Below, piece by piece: positions 34,258 to 46,141 of a stretch of DNA of 64,000 bases; the stretch's first letter is position 1; each line of letters opens with the position of its first letter. Origin of the DNA: Cryptomeria japonica (Eukaryota; Streptophyta; Pinopsida; Cupressales; Cupressaceae). The DNA lies in contig NC_081407.1 in assembly GCF_030272615.1 (NCBI RefSeq), positions 374,234,518 through 374,298,517 on the forward strand. Reading direction: 5' to 3'. A program made the position numbers and the translations under genes. Under the pieces are notes generated by a model, which worked only from the letters and a program-made list of their open reading frames with translations, was not told where the DNA came from and searched no databases.

Positions 34258-35327
34258 TGTTGGTAATTTGGTATGGTTTTGTCATTGATGTCAACACCGA
34301 TTGAATACACCTACTTTGGAGATCCAGCAACATTCACTGACAAGCAATAATCTATGCAACAGTTACTGGTATATGGTTAACCAGCAGGATATAATGTTCA
34401 CCGGTACCTGGAATGACATGGAAGACACTTGCTAATATCGAAGACATCATGTGGACACTTTATTTTGAAGAAATAATCATTGGTATATTCATATTTGTAT
34501 ATTTGCTTTTACCGGCAAATAGGTCCAGGATTATCTAGGGTTACACCGACAGGTTTATCTTTTCCAGATCAGCATGGCACGCTATGGAGATGATTTATTA
34601 TTGTTGTAAATGCATTAAGATGACATGTTTAATTGGTTATTGCATCGAATATTATATTATTTGTAAAATGTTTTTATTGTAATATCTTGTAGAGCTGACC
34701 TACTAAAATTGAGCTTAGGGTATGGTATAAATGTAAGATCTTATTTGTAAGATCAAGTGTGGAATGCAAAAAACATTTGAGTAAAGGTATATGCAAGATC
34801 AAGTAGAGGCATAGATGAAGACATCATTTGAAGGTGAAGTTAGGTTTTTGTAGAAGCATATCAGCATTATACCAGTACTGAATCCAACATATGAAGATGC
34901 TATTTTGAGCAGTACATTCTTATTGGATTTAACCATCCAACTATAGTAAGTGTGACTCCCATTTGTGATTGAGCAGTGAGCTCTAGGCTGTTGGCCTTTC
35001 TGCATGTGCAGACCCCTCTTTGTACACTTACTATCTGCAGTAGTATCATTCAATTGTGGGTAAGGTTTCCCATTGTGCTTTTTCCCCTTACAGGGGTTTC
35101 CATGTACAAATATTGGTGTCATGAGTTGTGGATGAGTTTATGTTTATGTTTCATGCATTAAATATTACCGGTATAGCAATTTATTGTTAACACTGTCTAT
35201 CGACATACTTAACTGGTTTACCAGTATTAAGCATTAAGTTGGTTAATAAGTTTTGGTTTGAATTTATTATACAACTGATTCACCACCCCCCGCCCCCCCC
35301 CCTCTCAGTTGTATCTGGGACCTAACA
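34258..35327 (+). repeat. 5' LTR of the copia element
   Basis: 1070 bp, TGTTGG to CTAACA. It includes the conserved block GAGCAGTGAGCTCTAGGC, a GTTTCC...TTTTTCCCC...GTTTCC block, and a long C run near 35281-35302 just before CTCTCAGTT. Confidence 0.95.
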
Positions 35328-35329
35328 AT

Positions 35330-35341
35330 TGGTATCAGAGC
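35330..35341 (+). other. Primer-binding site of the copia element
   Basis: TGGTATCAGAGC, complementary to the initiator tRNA-Met 3' end, two bases after the 5' LTR. Confidence 0.93.
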
Positions 35342-35382
35342 TTAGTCCTCTTTTGCAGAAGTTTAACAAATTGAGGAGATCC

Positions 35383-36460
35383 AATGACTACTAATTATTT
35401 CAGGAAGGACAACCCTAAACTTGATGGAACCAACTATGGGATATGGAAGATCAGAATGGAGACACATCTGAATTGCATCGATAAAGACATCTAGGAAATT
35501 ACTATGAATGGTTATACTACTATTGTAGCTGGTTAGACTACTCCAACTACCTTATCCAAAGATGAAGAAAATGATTGCAAAGCAAGAGAAGCACTCTTGA
35601 GCACATTATCAGATCAACAAATCATGGGATTATCTAATAGATCTACTACTAAAGCTATTTGGGATCATTTGGAAACACTGAATGAAGGAGATTCCACAGT
35701 CAAAATTACAAAACTTGAAAGCTTCCGAGTCAGGTATGAACATCTGAAAAATGGAAGAAGATGAAAGGATTTCTGCTTTTATGGAAAGAGTAAATGAAAT
35801 TGCTTTAGGTATCAAATGTTGTGGAGGAACCTTGAGTGAGGATGAAATTGTTTCAAAAATCTTAAGAGGTTTTCCATTGGCATATAAAATGAAGGTTACT
35901 GCTATAAATGAGTTGAGAACAATGCCTAATGCATCAGTAACTAGGGATACATTGATTGGAAAACTTTCAACTTTTAAAATTGAGGAATCTGGTCTTGTTG
36001 CTACTATAAAGACTGATTTGGCCTTTAAAGCATCAACATCATCTGCTTCATCATTTGAAAAATCAGACTAGAGAGCCTTTTATGCAAAAGAACTTGAAGA
36101 AACCAGAAAGGAGAATGAAGAGCTTGAAGAACTTGAAGCGCTATTTGCAAAGAAAATGCCAAAAGGTCCAATTGGAAGTAAGTATGAAGGTAAAGCACCC
36201 TTTAAATGTTTTAATTGCAATAAGATTGGTCATATGGCTTCAAGATGCCCTGATAGACATGCTAGACTAAGAGAAGAAGCTAGAAGAACATACAAGCCTA
36301 ATCCTAAATATCAGAAATACGGATTTAAGAAGAACAAAGATAAATCTTATTACATTGCAGATGAAGGTGTGACTGATGATTCTGATGAGGATCCAGTAGA
36401 CAATGGATGGGTTTTTGTTGCTATAATAGAAGATCAACTGACACCTATTGCTCAACCGGT
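35383..36460 (+). pseudogene. gag: Copia gag
   Basis: The ATG at 35383 begins MTTNYF and soon has LDGTNYGIWKIRME, the N-terminal block of plant copia gag (DUF4219/UBN2 type). A frameshift near 35750 moves reading to frame 0. The C-terminal half has FRVRYEHLK before the shift and RISAFMERVNEIA and EIVSKILRGFP after it. The nucleocapsid zinc knuckle CFNCNKIGHMASRC is intact at about 36206-36247. Stops near 35491, 35535 and 36069 are further breaks. Confidence 0.92.
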
Positions 36461-39400
36461 AGAACAAGCCGTAGCAGCTAAAGTTGAATCAAAGGATGAA
36501 TGGATTATTGACTCAGGATGCTCACATCACATGACTGGAGACAAAGGTAAATTCTTGAACTTTCAAGAATACAATGGAGGTTTAGTAAGATTTGGAGATG
36601 ACAAAGCCCGTTCAATCAAAGGTAAGGGTTCAATATCTCTTGATGGTAAACATAACATTGACAATGTCTACTATGTTGAAGGATTAAAACATAATCTTCT
36701 AGGTGTTGGTCAATTAGTTGAGAAGGGTTTTTAGTTACAATTTAAAAATGGAAAATGCAAAATCATGAATAGAACTGGTTTGGAAATTGCAACTGGTAAT
36801 CAAACTAGAGGTAATATCTTTCATTTGAATAACAGTGAAAAGGCATGCTTAATTGCACATATAGATGAAAGTTGGTTATGGCATAAAAGACTATGTCATG
36901 TAAATTTTGATTGCATGGTAAAAATCAGTACTTCTAAGGCAGTTAGAGATCTAACTAAAATTGTGAAACCTCAGAAGACAATTTGCAAGGAATGTCAATT
37001 TGGAAAACAAGTTAGAGCTAGTTTCAAAAGTATTCCAGAAAAATCCAATAATGCTCTTGATTTAATTCACACTAATTTATGTGGTCTAGCTAGAACTAAA
37101 AGCTTACAAGGTGATAGATATTTCATGCTAATTATTGATGATTATTCTAGAATGTGTTGGGTTACTTTTCTCAGAGAAAAATCAGAAGCACTTGGGAAGT
37201 TCAAACTATTCAAAGCAATGGTTGAAAATGAAACCGGTAAGAAAATTAAATGTTTAAGATTAGATCAAGGAGGAGAATTCACATCTAAAGATTTTAATAC
37301 ATTTTGTGAAGTGAATGGAATCAAAAGACAGTTATCAGCACCTCGGACACCACAACAGAATGGAGTTGTTGAAAGGAAAAATAGAACTATCTTGGATGCA
37401 ACAAGAAGTATGTTATCAGAAGCAAATCTACCACGTGTATTGGAGAGAGGCAGTAAGCACTGCTGTCTGTACATTCAACAAAGTTCACATCAAAGGTGAA
37501 ACCGGTAAGACCCCTCATGAACTATGGTTTGGTAATATTCCTACTCTTAAGTATTTCAGAATTTTTGGAAGTAAATGTTATATTAGAAGAGATGAGTATA
37601 TTGGCAAATTTGATCCTAGAAGTGATGAAGGAATATTTCTTGGTTATTCATCTAAGAGCAAGGCATATAGATGTTTTAATAAAAGATTGCAGAAAATTGT
37701 TAAGAGTACAAATGTAAAGATTGATGAACAATTCATAGGAACTTCAAGGTATATAGACTTTGAACCGGCAATAGAAATTGTGACAAATGAACCTACACTG
37801 AACCCACCAGTACAGAATGAAGATCTAGTTACCCCAGTATCATCAGAGGATTCCACAGTAATTGAAGAACAACAACAAACTAAGACACCCCGGTATGTAA
37901 GACTAAATCATTCTGAAGATCAAATAATTGGAAACAAATTTAAAGGAGTTGTGACAAGAGGAAGATTGGCAAATGAAGAGGTATGTCCTATTTCTCAAAT
38001 TGAACCATTATCTATCAATGAGGCATGTGAAGATAAATTTTGGATTAAAGCGATGGAAGAAGAATTAGGTCGAATTGAGAAAAATAATACTTGAACATTA
38101 GTTCCCCGGCCTAAAGATAAAAATGTAATTGGAACCAAATGGGTATTTAAAAAAAAACTTAATGAAGATGGTAAGGTTGTCAGAAATAAAGCAAGACTAG
38201 TGTGTAAGGGATATTCTTAGAAAGAAGGAGTTGATTACATTGAAACCTTTGCACCGGTAGCCAGAATTGAGGTAGTTAGATTATTCTTGGCCTTTGCAGC
38301 TCACAAAGATTACAAAGTTTATCAAATGGATATTAAATGTGCATTTTTGAATGGAGATCTTGAAGAGGAAGTTTATATTGAACAACCTAATGGATTTTCT
38401 TTGACAGATGACAATGATATGGTTTGCAGGTTAAGAAAAGCTCAGAGCTTGGTATGCAAGATTGGATAAGTATCTTTTAAAGATTGGTTTTACTAAAGGA
38501 AATGTAGATAGCAATTTATATTACAAAGTAACTAATGATGACATCTTGAATATTGAAGTATTTGTTGATGATATAATCTTTGGAGGAGAAGATGGACTAT
38601 GTAAAGAATTTTCTCTTGAAATGTAGCAAGAATTTGAAATGTCTATGATTGGAGAAATAAAATTCTTTTTAGGATTACAAATTTTATAGATTGATAAAGG
38701 TATATTTTGGAGTCAATCTAAGTACTTGAAAGAACTACTAAAGAAATTTGGGATGGAGAACTCTAAACTGGTAGGCACAACTATGACTACAAATGACAAA
38801 TTATCTCAAAGGGATGAATCTACACCTGTTAATCCAACTAGATACAAATATATGATAGGAGGTTTACTGTATTTGACACAAACTAGACCTGATATTATGA
38901 ATGCAGTATGTATAGTTTCTAGATTTCAGAGTAATCCTAGGGAAAATCATGAATCAGCAGTGAAAAGGATTTTCTGGTACTTACAAGGCACAACAAATCT
39001 TGGATTATGGTATCCTAAAGATGAAAATTTTGATCTATGTGCATACACAGATGCAAATTGGGTAGGAGATGTGGATGATAGAAAAAGCACCATTGGAGGA
39101 GCATTCTTTCTTGGAAAGAGATTAGTTTCTTGGTTCAGGAAGAAAAAAAGTTGTACATCTTTATCAACAGTAGAATTCCAATATGTTGTAGCAGCAACAA
39201 ACTATACACAGGTACTTTGGCTTAAGCAAATGTTGAAAGACATAAAGGTAAAATGCAAGGAACCTATTACTATATACTGTGATAACACTGCAACAATTGA
39301 TATATCTAAAAATCCAGTATTACATTCTAAAACAAAACATGTTTCTATCAAACTGAATTTTCTAAGGGAAAAAGTTGAAGAAAAAGAGATAAAATTGGTT

Positions 39401-39481
39401 TATGTGAATACTAAAGAACAACTTGCAGATATTTTCACAAAACCTTTGCCTAAGGAGACTTTTGAGTATCTCAGAGATTAG
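36461..39481 (+). pseudogene. pol: Copia pol: protease, integrase, RT, RNase H
   Basis: Protease: WIIDSGCSHHM near 36502. Integrase: HHCC domain (HKRLCHVNF, CKECQFGK), then a core in which the first catalytic Asp is replaced by Asn (HTNLCG, codon AAT at 37074), with the second Asp (RLDQGGEF) and the Glu (QQNGVVERKNR) kept. A frameshift near 37440 leads to the integrase C-terminus. RT has MDIKCAFLNGDLEEEVY and catalytic FVDD near 38560; a frameshift lies near 38450. RNase H has YTDANWVGD, an altered STVEFQY block, YCDNTATI and KHVSIK, and ends at TAG about 39480 after LADIFTKPLP. Additional stops exist. Confidence 0.95.
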
Positions 39482-39899
39482 CTTGGAGTCATACCACCAC
39501 CGGTAGAGACTTAGACAGTTGATGATTATCATCAATCGACAGAACTAAATGGACAAATCTTTTATCACGGTATTTGATGAGGAAGCTACTTCTCAGGGGG
39601 AGTAGTTGATATATTGAATTGGTTGGTATTTTGTATGAACTTGACCTTTTGTGACTTTGGCATTTGATGTCAAAGGGGGGGAGATCTCTATGGAAAAACA
39701 TATTATCTTTTTGGTAAGAAAAAGAGATTTTAAGGAAGAGATTTTGAAAAACACATTTAAAGAAAATTGGTATGAGAAATTGGTATTGCTACACCCAGGG
39801 GGAGAAATGAAGATTGTTGGTTTTTGTATTTGGCATTTTTGTTTTGGCACTTTGATGGTTTTTCCATCTTGTGTTGCCATCAATGCCAAAGGGGGAGAT
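39482..39899 (+). other. Copia 3' untranslated region and polypurine tract
   Basis: Several GGGGGAG runs occur (about 39596, 39674, 39798, 39889). The last, AAAGGGGGAGAT at 39888-39899, directly precedes the 3' LTR and is the polypurine tract. Confidence 0.85.
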
Positions 39900-40940
39900 T
39901 GTTGATATTTTGGTATGGTTTTGTCATTGATGTCAACACCTACTGAATACACCTACTTTGGAGATCTAACAACATTCACCAGCAAGCAGTAATCTGTGCA
40001 ATAGTTACTAGTATATGGTTAACCGACAGGATATAATGTTCACCAGTACTTGGAATGACATGGAGGACACTTGGTAATATCAAAGACATCATGTGGACAC
40101 TTTATTTTGAAGAAATAAACATTGGTATATTCATATTTGTATATTTTCTTTTACCGGCAAATAGGTTCAGGATTATCTAGGGTTATTCATATTTGTATAT
40201 TTGCTTTTACTATGGAGATGATTTATTATTGTTGTAAATGCATTAAGCCGACATGTTTAATCAGTTATTGCATCGGATATTATATTATTTGTAAAATGTT
40301 TTTATTGTAATATCTTGTAGAGCCGACCTACTAAAATTGGTCTTAGGGTATGGTATAAATGTAAGATCTTATTTGTAAGATCAAGTGTAGAATGTGAAAA
40401 ACATTTGAGTAAAGGTGTATGTGAGATCAAGTAGAGGCATACATGAAGACATCATTTGAAGGTGAAGTTAGGTTTTTGTAGAAGCATATCAGCATTACAT
40501 CGGTACTAAATCCAGCATATGAAGATGCTATTTTGAGGAGTACATTCTTATTGGATTTAACCATCCAACTGTAGTCAATGTGACTCCCATTTTTGATTGA
40601 GTAATGAGATCTAGGCTATTTTCTGCATGTGCAGACCCCTCTTTGTACACTTACTATCTGTAGTAGTATCATCTGATTGTGGGTAAGGTTTCCCACCATG
40701 GTTTTTCCCCTTACAGGGTTTCCACGTACAAATATTGGTGTCATGAGTTGTGGATGAGTTTATGTTTATGTCTCATGCATTAAATATTGCTAGTATAACA
40801 ATTTACTGTTACCACTGTCTATCGACATACTTAACTGGTTTACTGGTATTAAGCATTAAGTTGGTTAATAAGTTTTGGTTTGAATTTATTATACAACTGA
40901 TTCACCCCCCCCCCCTCTCAGTTGTATCCGAGATCTAACA
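39900..40940 (+). repeat. 3' LTR of the copia element
   Basis: 1041 bp, TGTTGATATTTTGG to ATCTAACA. It aligns with the 5' LTR, but near 40183-40211 it has a second copy of TTCATATTTGTATATTT in place of about 40 bases present in the 5' LTR. Confidence 0.95.
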
Positions 40941-40945
40941 AAATA

Positions 40946-41116
40946 AACAAAGAAATTATTTCATTGGATAAACTTCCTCAAAATCATACAAAATCTTTTA
41001 GTGAAATTCCCTATGTAATAATGGTTCCCTGTTCTCAAATCTTGTAACACGTTTCCACATGTGTCTAGGTTCATTAAATATGGTAACACATTTCCACTCA
41101 GTTCAGATTAACTTGG
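40946..41116 (-). repeat. CC-A 3' LTR, segment 2
   Basis: It matches about 55614-55781 of the 5' LTR (AATTATTTCATTGGATAAAC onward). It is bounded on the left by the AAATA duplication of the copia element and ends with CTTGG (41112-41116), the left target duplication of GAG-B. Confidence 0.92.
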
Positions 41117-41290
41117 TGTAGCGTCGTAAAATTATGACACTTGCAATTTCGACTGCATTTGGGTCTTCACGATGGTGGCGCAACGTTGAACCTGAATGGA
41201 GACCCCAAAACCTATTTGCGACATCAAAAACTGCATGTTTTTTGCACCTTGGCCTGATCATCCTTGCACCCTGCTGTCCCAGGAGGTGGG

Positions 41291-41445
41291 ACCATGGTGC
41301 CTAGCGCCCTGGTCCTTTAGGACCATGGCGCCCAGTGCCCTGGCCCCTCAAGACCATGGCGCCCAGCGCCCTGGCCCCTCAAGACCATGGCGCCTAGTGC
41401 CCTGGTCCCTCAGGACCATGGTGCCTAGCGCCCTGGTCCCTGGCC
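41291..41445 (+). repeat. Five-unit 31-bp minisatellite in the GAG-B 5' LTR
   Basis: ACCATGG recurs at 41291, 41322, 41353, 41384 and 41415, exactly 31 bp apart, each followed by GCGCC-type words. The 3' LTR has one unit. The length difference between the LTRs (124 bp) equals four units. Confidence 0.95.
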
Positions 41446-41562
41446 CTATTTTGGGCCCGGTCTCTTGTTGGGCATCGGGTCTTCAAGTTTGCAATTTGGA
41501 AAATAATGTTCCTAGGTCAGCCTAAGGTCAGAAAAATCAGTCTTCTAACCCTAATTGACAAG

Positions 41563-41570
41563 TATATAAA
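41563..41570 (+). promoter_or_regulatory. TATA box of the GAG-B LTR
   Basis: TATATAAA, conserved at the same place in the 3' LTR (48129-48136) and in the diverged GAG-A LTR (32780-32787). Conservation across three copies supports a promoter role. Confidence 0.7.
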
Positions 41571-42422
41571 CTACATTTCCCCTCACGGAAAAAAGAGGAA
41601 AAAAACATATGTGTGCAAGAGGCGAAAGCGATAGGCAAACATTCAAGCATTCAAGCATTCCTTCAAGCAATTGAGCATTCAAGGTCTCCATTCAAGGCTA
41701 GGTGTTGCATTCAAGACAAGGATTCAACCATTGAAGAGGAGATCACATACAACATACAACATCATTACACCTTCGTATGTAAGAATACAAGCATTCTTAC
41801 AACAAGGTATCAGTACTTGATTACATTACAAACATTTACATTTACAACATTCTCGTTTCTTGGCTAATTCCAAAACTGGGGTTTGACCTGAAGGCAAACC
41901 CCTAATCCCTAACCCCCCAATCGTCCTCTCTTTTCTGTGTGTAGGTTGCAGGTATGCGGTTGTAATTGAAGATCTGGAATCCTTGTGCAGAGACGAACGG
42001 ATCCCCCTTCGTTGCGCGGATTTTTCAGAGGACCGTGTGCACTCCAGGCGCCATCGTCCCGTCAACTTTTGCTCAAACTTGCTGGACAACATCATCTTGA
42101 CATTTTACTGCTAATTCCAGGTCCGTAGCTTCATCCCGTGTCTCTATCTCCGTCTAAAAGTGAATCTTTCTTACTTTTACATACATTCCAAGTTCAATCC
42201 TCCTATCTACATTCTTTACAAAAGAGGGTATCCTTGCTGTCTCAACCCTTGAAACTCATTTAGAATTCAATCTTGCATTGTGTGGGATTGGATCTTGTGA
42301 GTTTCAACCCCTCTTTTGAATGTAAAGTCTCTCCTAAGTGAAAACCGTCAATCCTAGTGACCTCCTTTCTCTCTCTTTGGAGTGGGGGGAACACCTAGGG
42401 TTCGATTTTTTGCTTTACATTT

Positions 42423-42440
42423 TGGTGAACCTGACGTGAA
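42423..42440 (+). other. Putative primer-binding site of GAG-B
   Basis: TGGTGAACCTGACGTGAA starts four bases after the 5' LTR. The initial TGG fits the CCA end of a tRNA. It is not initiator Met, unlike the copia-like elements here; the tRNA is not identified. Confidence 0.6.
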
Positions 42441-43612
42441 CATCCTAATTCTGATTATTCATGGTTAGATCTAAAAATTTTGCTTCCTTAATTACATTTC
42501 CATGTTTGATCTTTTGCAAATTTTAGAGGTTGATTGCATAAAAACCCTAAATTTTCTTTTTAGTAATTGAGCTTGTAAAATGTTTAATTGTTAATGCTTG
42601 TTTCAGATCTACCCTTCTATTGCAAATTGTCAATTCATATTTGTGCTTTAATTCTGAAAATTAAGTGATTAAGTGTCAAAACCCTAATTTTTAAAACCCT
42701 CTTGATTCAACCTTTGACCGACGATTTCACTAATCAAAACACCTCCAAATCGGCTGTAACTTTGGATTCCGCAACAAAATCATAATATCTTTCATTCCTG
42801 AAAATTTTGAAAAAAGTTGCGAGGACCGTGTGCACCTCGAGCGCCATCATCCCCGACATTTTTTTTGAAATTTCGGGAGCTAGATCTTACTGTATTTTTT
42901 TGCTAGAATCCAGAATCTTGGCTGATTTCATCAATTCTAACACTTTCAAAATTAAAGTCAAAGTTGGTCTAGTGATTGCTTGGATTAAGGCTTCTAATCA
43001 TTCAAAAATTGTTGAAATTGAAATTGTGTCAAAATTGTGTTTCTTACTGTCCTAAATCTGAAAAGTGTGTTGGCATTCATTCAAAGTTTTAGTGCTTTAT
43101 TCAAATTTTTGCAATTTGTGACTTTTGAAATTAAGTGTTTAATTGCAACAACTTTGATTTCCGCTTTAAAAATTGAATTTTGCATGAAATTGAGTCAACT
43201 TTTAAATTTCAAAGCCTGCATTGCTTTTAGTATTCCCTCTAAAATCATAAAATTTAAAATTTCAGTTTCGCTCTCTTTTTCAAAATTCAAATTTTGCATT
43301 TTTCAACAATCTTGGTAGGATTCAATTTTGAGATTGCAACTTTAATTTGGCCTATCTACAGATCGTAAAATCACTCAATTTTTTTAGATTAGCTTTAAAA
43401 TTATCATAAATTTCATCCTTGAAAATTTTGAAAAAAGTTGCGAGGACCGTGTGCACTCCGTTCGCCATGGTCCCTGACATTTTTTTCGAAATTTCGGGAG
43501 ATTGTCGTGATTGCATTTAACAGCTTAAATCTAGGAGATTGGCTGATTTTATTGAAATTTGCTACCTCTAAATTCAAAAAAAAATTCAACTTCTTCTCTC
43601 TTTCCCTAGTGC
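42441..43612 (+). other. GAG-B leader with an internal duplication
   Basis: A long untranslated leader of about 1.2 kb. About 140 bp is present twice, at 42799-42935 and 43419-43560 (GAAAATTTTGAAAAAAGTTG, then GAGGACCGTGTGCAC, then GACATTTTTTT and AAATTTCGGGAG). Part of the block also lies in the LTR. No ORF is supported. Confidence 0.75.
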
Positions 43613-45625
43613 ATGATTTTTACAACAATAAGCCCTACTTACACTATTCCCGTTAGACGAAGCCTTAGAATTAAGTCTTTCCAAGGTTTAATTACTGAGG
43701 AGATGGAACCTAATTTGAATGGCCTTTTTAACGAGGACATGGGTAATTCCTCTAATCCTCTTAATGATGAAGAAGCTCTCCATGAGGTTTCTGTAGAACA
43801 ACTTTCGAAATTGGACAACCAATTTGATGATTTTCAGAAATGGATGTCTCAAGAATACCCCGATAGTCAAGCTCTTTCATTAATTGAGGGTCTAAAATGT
43901 ATGGTTCAAAGTGATAAGAATGGAATTGATATTTTGCATAGTATTGCACACATTGTGGATTCGAATGTGATGCCTATGAAGAGTTGTGCCGAAACTTTAG
44001 GTTATATGCAACCTCCTTCTCAAGTCAATCATTCTATTCCTTTGACAACTTCTATTGCTAGTATACCTACTTTTACATCAAACATAATGACTACTTCAAT
44101 ACAAAACATTCCACCTATGATCACTAGTCATGGGGGCAATCCTTCCTCTTCAATCAACCCTCTTCCTTCATTCAATCTGACTTCTTCATTCATTCCTTCA
44201 ATGAGTGTCCCTATTACATCTCCACAAATGAACATGATGCAAGGGGGCAATTCATTCAACCATTCCATTCCTCCTTGTAGTGCTCCTTTTTTCCAATCAT
44301 CTCCTATGACTAACCATCATAGTGTCCCGCCACCTTACTCTCAATCAATACCTTCTTTCAATAACATAATACCTCCATCGCAATCTAACATGTCTAATAT
44401 GAACTCTTCGACTGAAGCGACCATTAACAATCTTGTACAAACCGTCTCTTCTTTACAGCAACAAATTGCCTCTATGAATCAATCTAAGTTTAGTGTACCC
44501 ACATTTGATGTTGCGAGCCCACTTTCTCTTGACATTGTTTGAGCTATCCCCCCTAAGCATGTTGAAATCCCGTAGTTGGAGCTTTATAATGGTAAAGGTG
44601 ATCCTCTAACACATGTTAAGACCTTTCAAACAATATGTACCGATTTTGCTCATGACCAAAGGTTGCTTGCAAAACTGTTTACTAGAACATTAAGAGATAA
44701 GGTTTTACAATGGTATTGCTCATTGCCTTCCTATTCTATTAGTTCTTTCCAACAACTTGCAAATGCTTTTATTCAACAATTTCAAAACAATATAAGTCCT
44801 AAAGTTACTTTGATTGATTTAATGCATTGTAAACAAGGTGTTAAAGAAAAAGTGACTGATTTCATTGGTAGATATAAGCATTTGTGTGCTCAAATTTCTT
44901 TTCTAGTACCTGACAATGATATTCAAAGAATCTTTATTTCTAATTTACAAAAAGATATTAGAGAAAAACTTCTATTTTCTGAGTTTACTTCTTTCCAACA
45001 GTTGTGTGCAACTCTTCACAATTATCAATTGACTGTGAGTCAAATGGAACAAACAAATCCTATGGCTCTGAGTGATAAGGGTGATAGTAGTCAACAACCA
45101 TTTGGGAAGTTTAAACCGAATAGAGGGTTCGTTAAGTTCAATGAAAACATCATCAACAACAATGTGAATGCAGCATCAAGTGTGCCTCCTATTTCTAAGT
45201 TTTTCAAGAAAGAGAGAAAGTTTACTCCTTTGAATGAATCATTGCATAGTATTATGAATAAGTTATTGGAACAAAATGTGCTTACTCTCCCTCCTATAAA
45301 GCAAATCGATCCTGCAAAGATTAATTCACCCTATTTTGATAACAAATCTTTTTGTCAATTTGATCGTCAAACTGGTCATGATACTGAAAAGTGTTTTGCT
45401 TTAAAGGGTAAAATTCAAGATTTGATTGATAATAATACTATCTCTGTTTCAGGTGTGAATGATAAAGGCAACACATCTGTAGCTCTTCCTAACCAAAATC
45501 TTAAGATTTTTACTGATCCATTACCTTCTCATACCTCTAATGTGGTTGAGACTAATGATTCCTCTTTCTCACCTGATGGTCTTGTGTCTATGACTCCAAA
45601 TGTGATTAACTTTGTAGAGCAGTAG
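43613..45625 (+). pseudogene. gag: GAG-B gag
   Basis: GAG-B gag would package element RNA. The ATG at 43613 starts MIFTTISPTYTIPVRRSLRIK, shared with GAG-A. Residues about 130-300 are rich in Ser, Pro, Asn and Thr with Met-Gln words. After TGA at 44540 and TAG at about 44573 the same frame enters the gag fold: LYNGKGDPLTHVKTFQ, FAHDQRLLAKLFTR, VLQWYCSLP, LIDLMHCKQGVKEKV. A knuckle-like segment CQFDRQTGHDTEKC follows near 45355-45396, with Asp where the usual CxxH His would be. Both stops fit C-to-T decay. Confidence 0.88.
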
Positions 45626-46141
45626 AAAATTCCTAAAGAACCTTCCATCACATTTGATTCTAGTGAAACTATCAAGGCACCTGATGGTCCTTTATATATA
45701 GTTGCAAAAGTCAAGAATACACCTTGCCATGGAGTGCTTATTGATCCTTCTTGCATGGTTAATGTCATTACTGAAGAATTTATTTTTACTTTGCAATTGA
45801 ATCAAGTGATCTATGACAAAACAAATGTGGTTGTGAAATTATTTGATGCATTTTCTTCTCCTGCAATTGGTTCTGTTACATTACCTATTGAGGTCCATAA
45901 CAAATCTCTTGACGTGAGCTTTGCTATTATTCCATCATCCGAACAATTTCATGTGAAGCTAGGCTATCCTTGGTTATCTTCCATGAAAGCTATTGCTTCT
46001 CCTATTCACAAGTGTTTGAAATTTCCCCATAATGGTGAAGTTGTTACTATCAATCATAGTCTCTTTAAACCAGCTGAAAGAACTTCTAGCGTTCCTATTG
46101 ATTATTGTTGGCCTAAACAATTCCAATCTCTTCCACCATGA
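45626..46141 (+). pseudogene. GAG-B protease-like domain with altered active site
   Basis: The layout is retropepsin-like: LIDPSCMVNVITEEF at about 45737-45781, SVTLPIEV, FAIIPSSEQFHVKLGYPWLSSM. The active-site triplet reads D-P-S (Asp codon 45743), not D-[ST]-G, and LGRPWL is LGYPWL. The domain lies directly after gag in the same frame, as in gypsy polyproteins. Loss of catalysis is likely from the motif; conservation of the remaining fold in GAG-A suggests it kept some role. Confidence 0.75.

Larger units (their letters stand above)
34258..40940 (+). mobile_element. Ty1/copia LTR retrotransposon (6683 bp)
   Basis: Order: 5' LTR, tRNA-Met PBS, gag, protease, integrase, RT, RNase H, polypurine tract, 3' LTR. 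Integrase before RT is the copia order. It sits inside the 3' LTR of CC-A; the empty site is preserved near 55600-55620 of the 5' LTR. The target duplication is GAATA on the left (34253-34257) and AAATA on the right (40941-40945), with one difference. Three frameshifts, several stops and two active-site changes make it inactive. Confidence 0.95.
41117..42419 (+). repeat. 5' LTR of GAG-B
   Basis: TGTAGCGTCG to CTTTACA. It is 124 bp longer than the 3' LTR because of four extra units of a 31-bp repeat at 41291-41445. It contains a TATA box (TATATAAA at 41563-41570) and a block GAGGACCGTGTGCAC near 42030 that recurs in the leader. Confidence 0.95.

Noticed and set aside
41196-41525. Pro/Ala-rich 109-codon ORF
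   Set aside because: It reads through the 31-bp minisatellite of the GAG-B 5' LTR and is absent from the other LTR.
41613-42095. Small ORFs repeated at 48179-48631
   Set aside because: They occur twice because they lie in the two LTRs of GAG-B; no protein family is recognised and the LTR explains the duplication.
43037-43318. Phe/Leu-rich ORF in the GAG-B leader
   Set aside because: AT-rich leader sequence; the real gag ATG with a homologue in GAG-A is at 43613.
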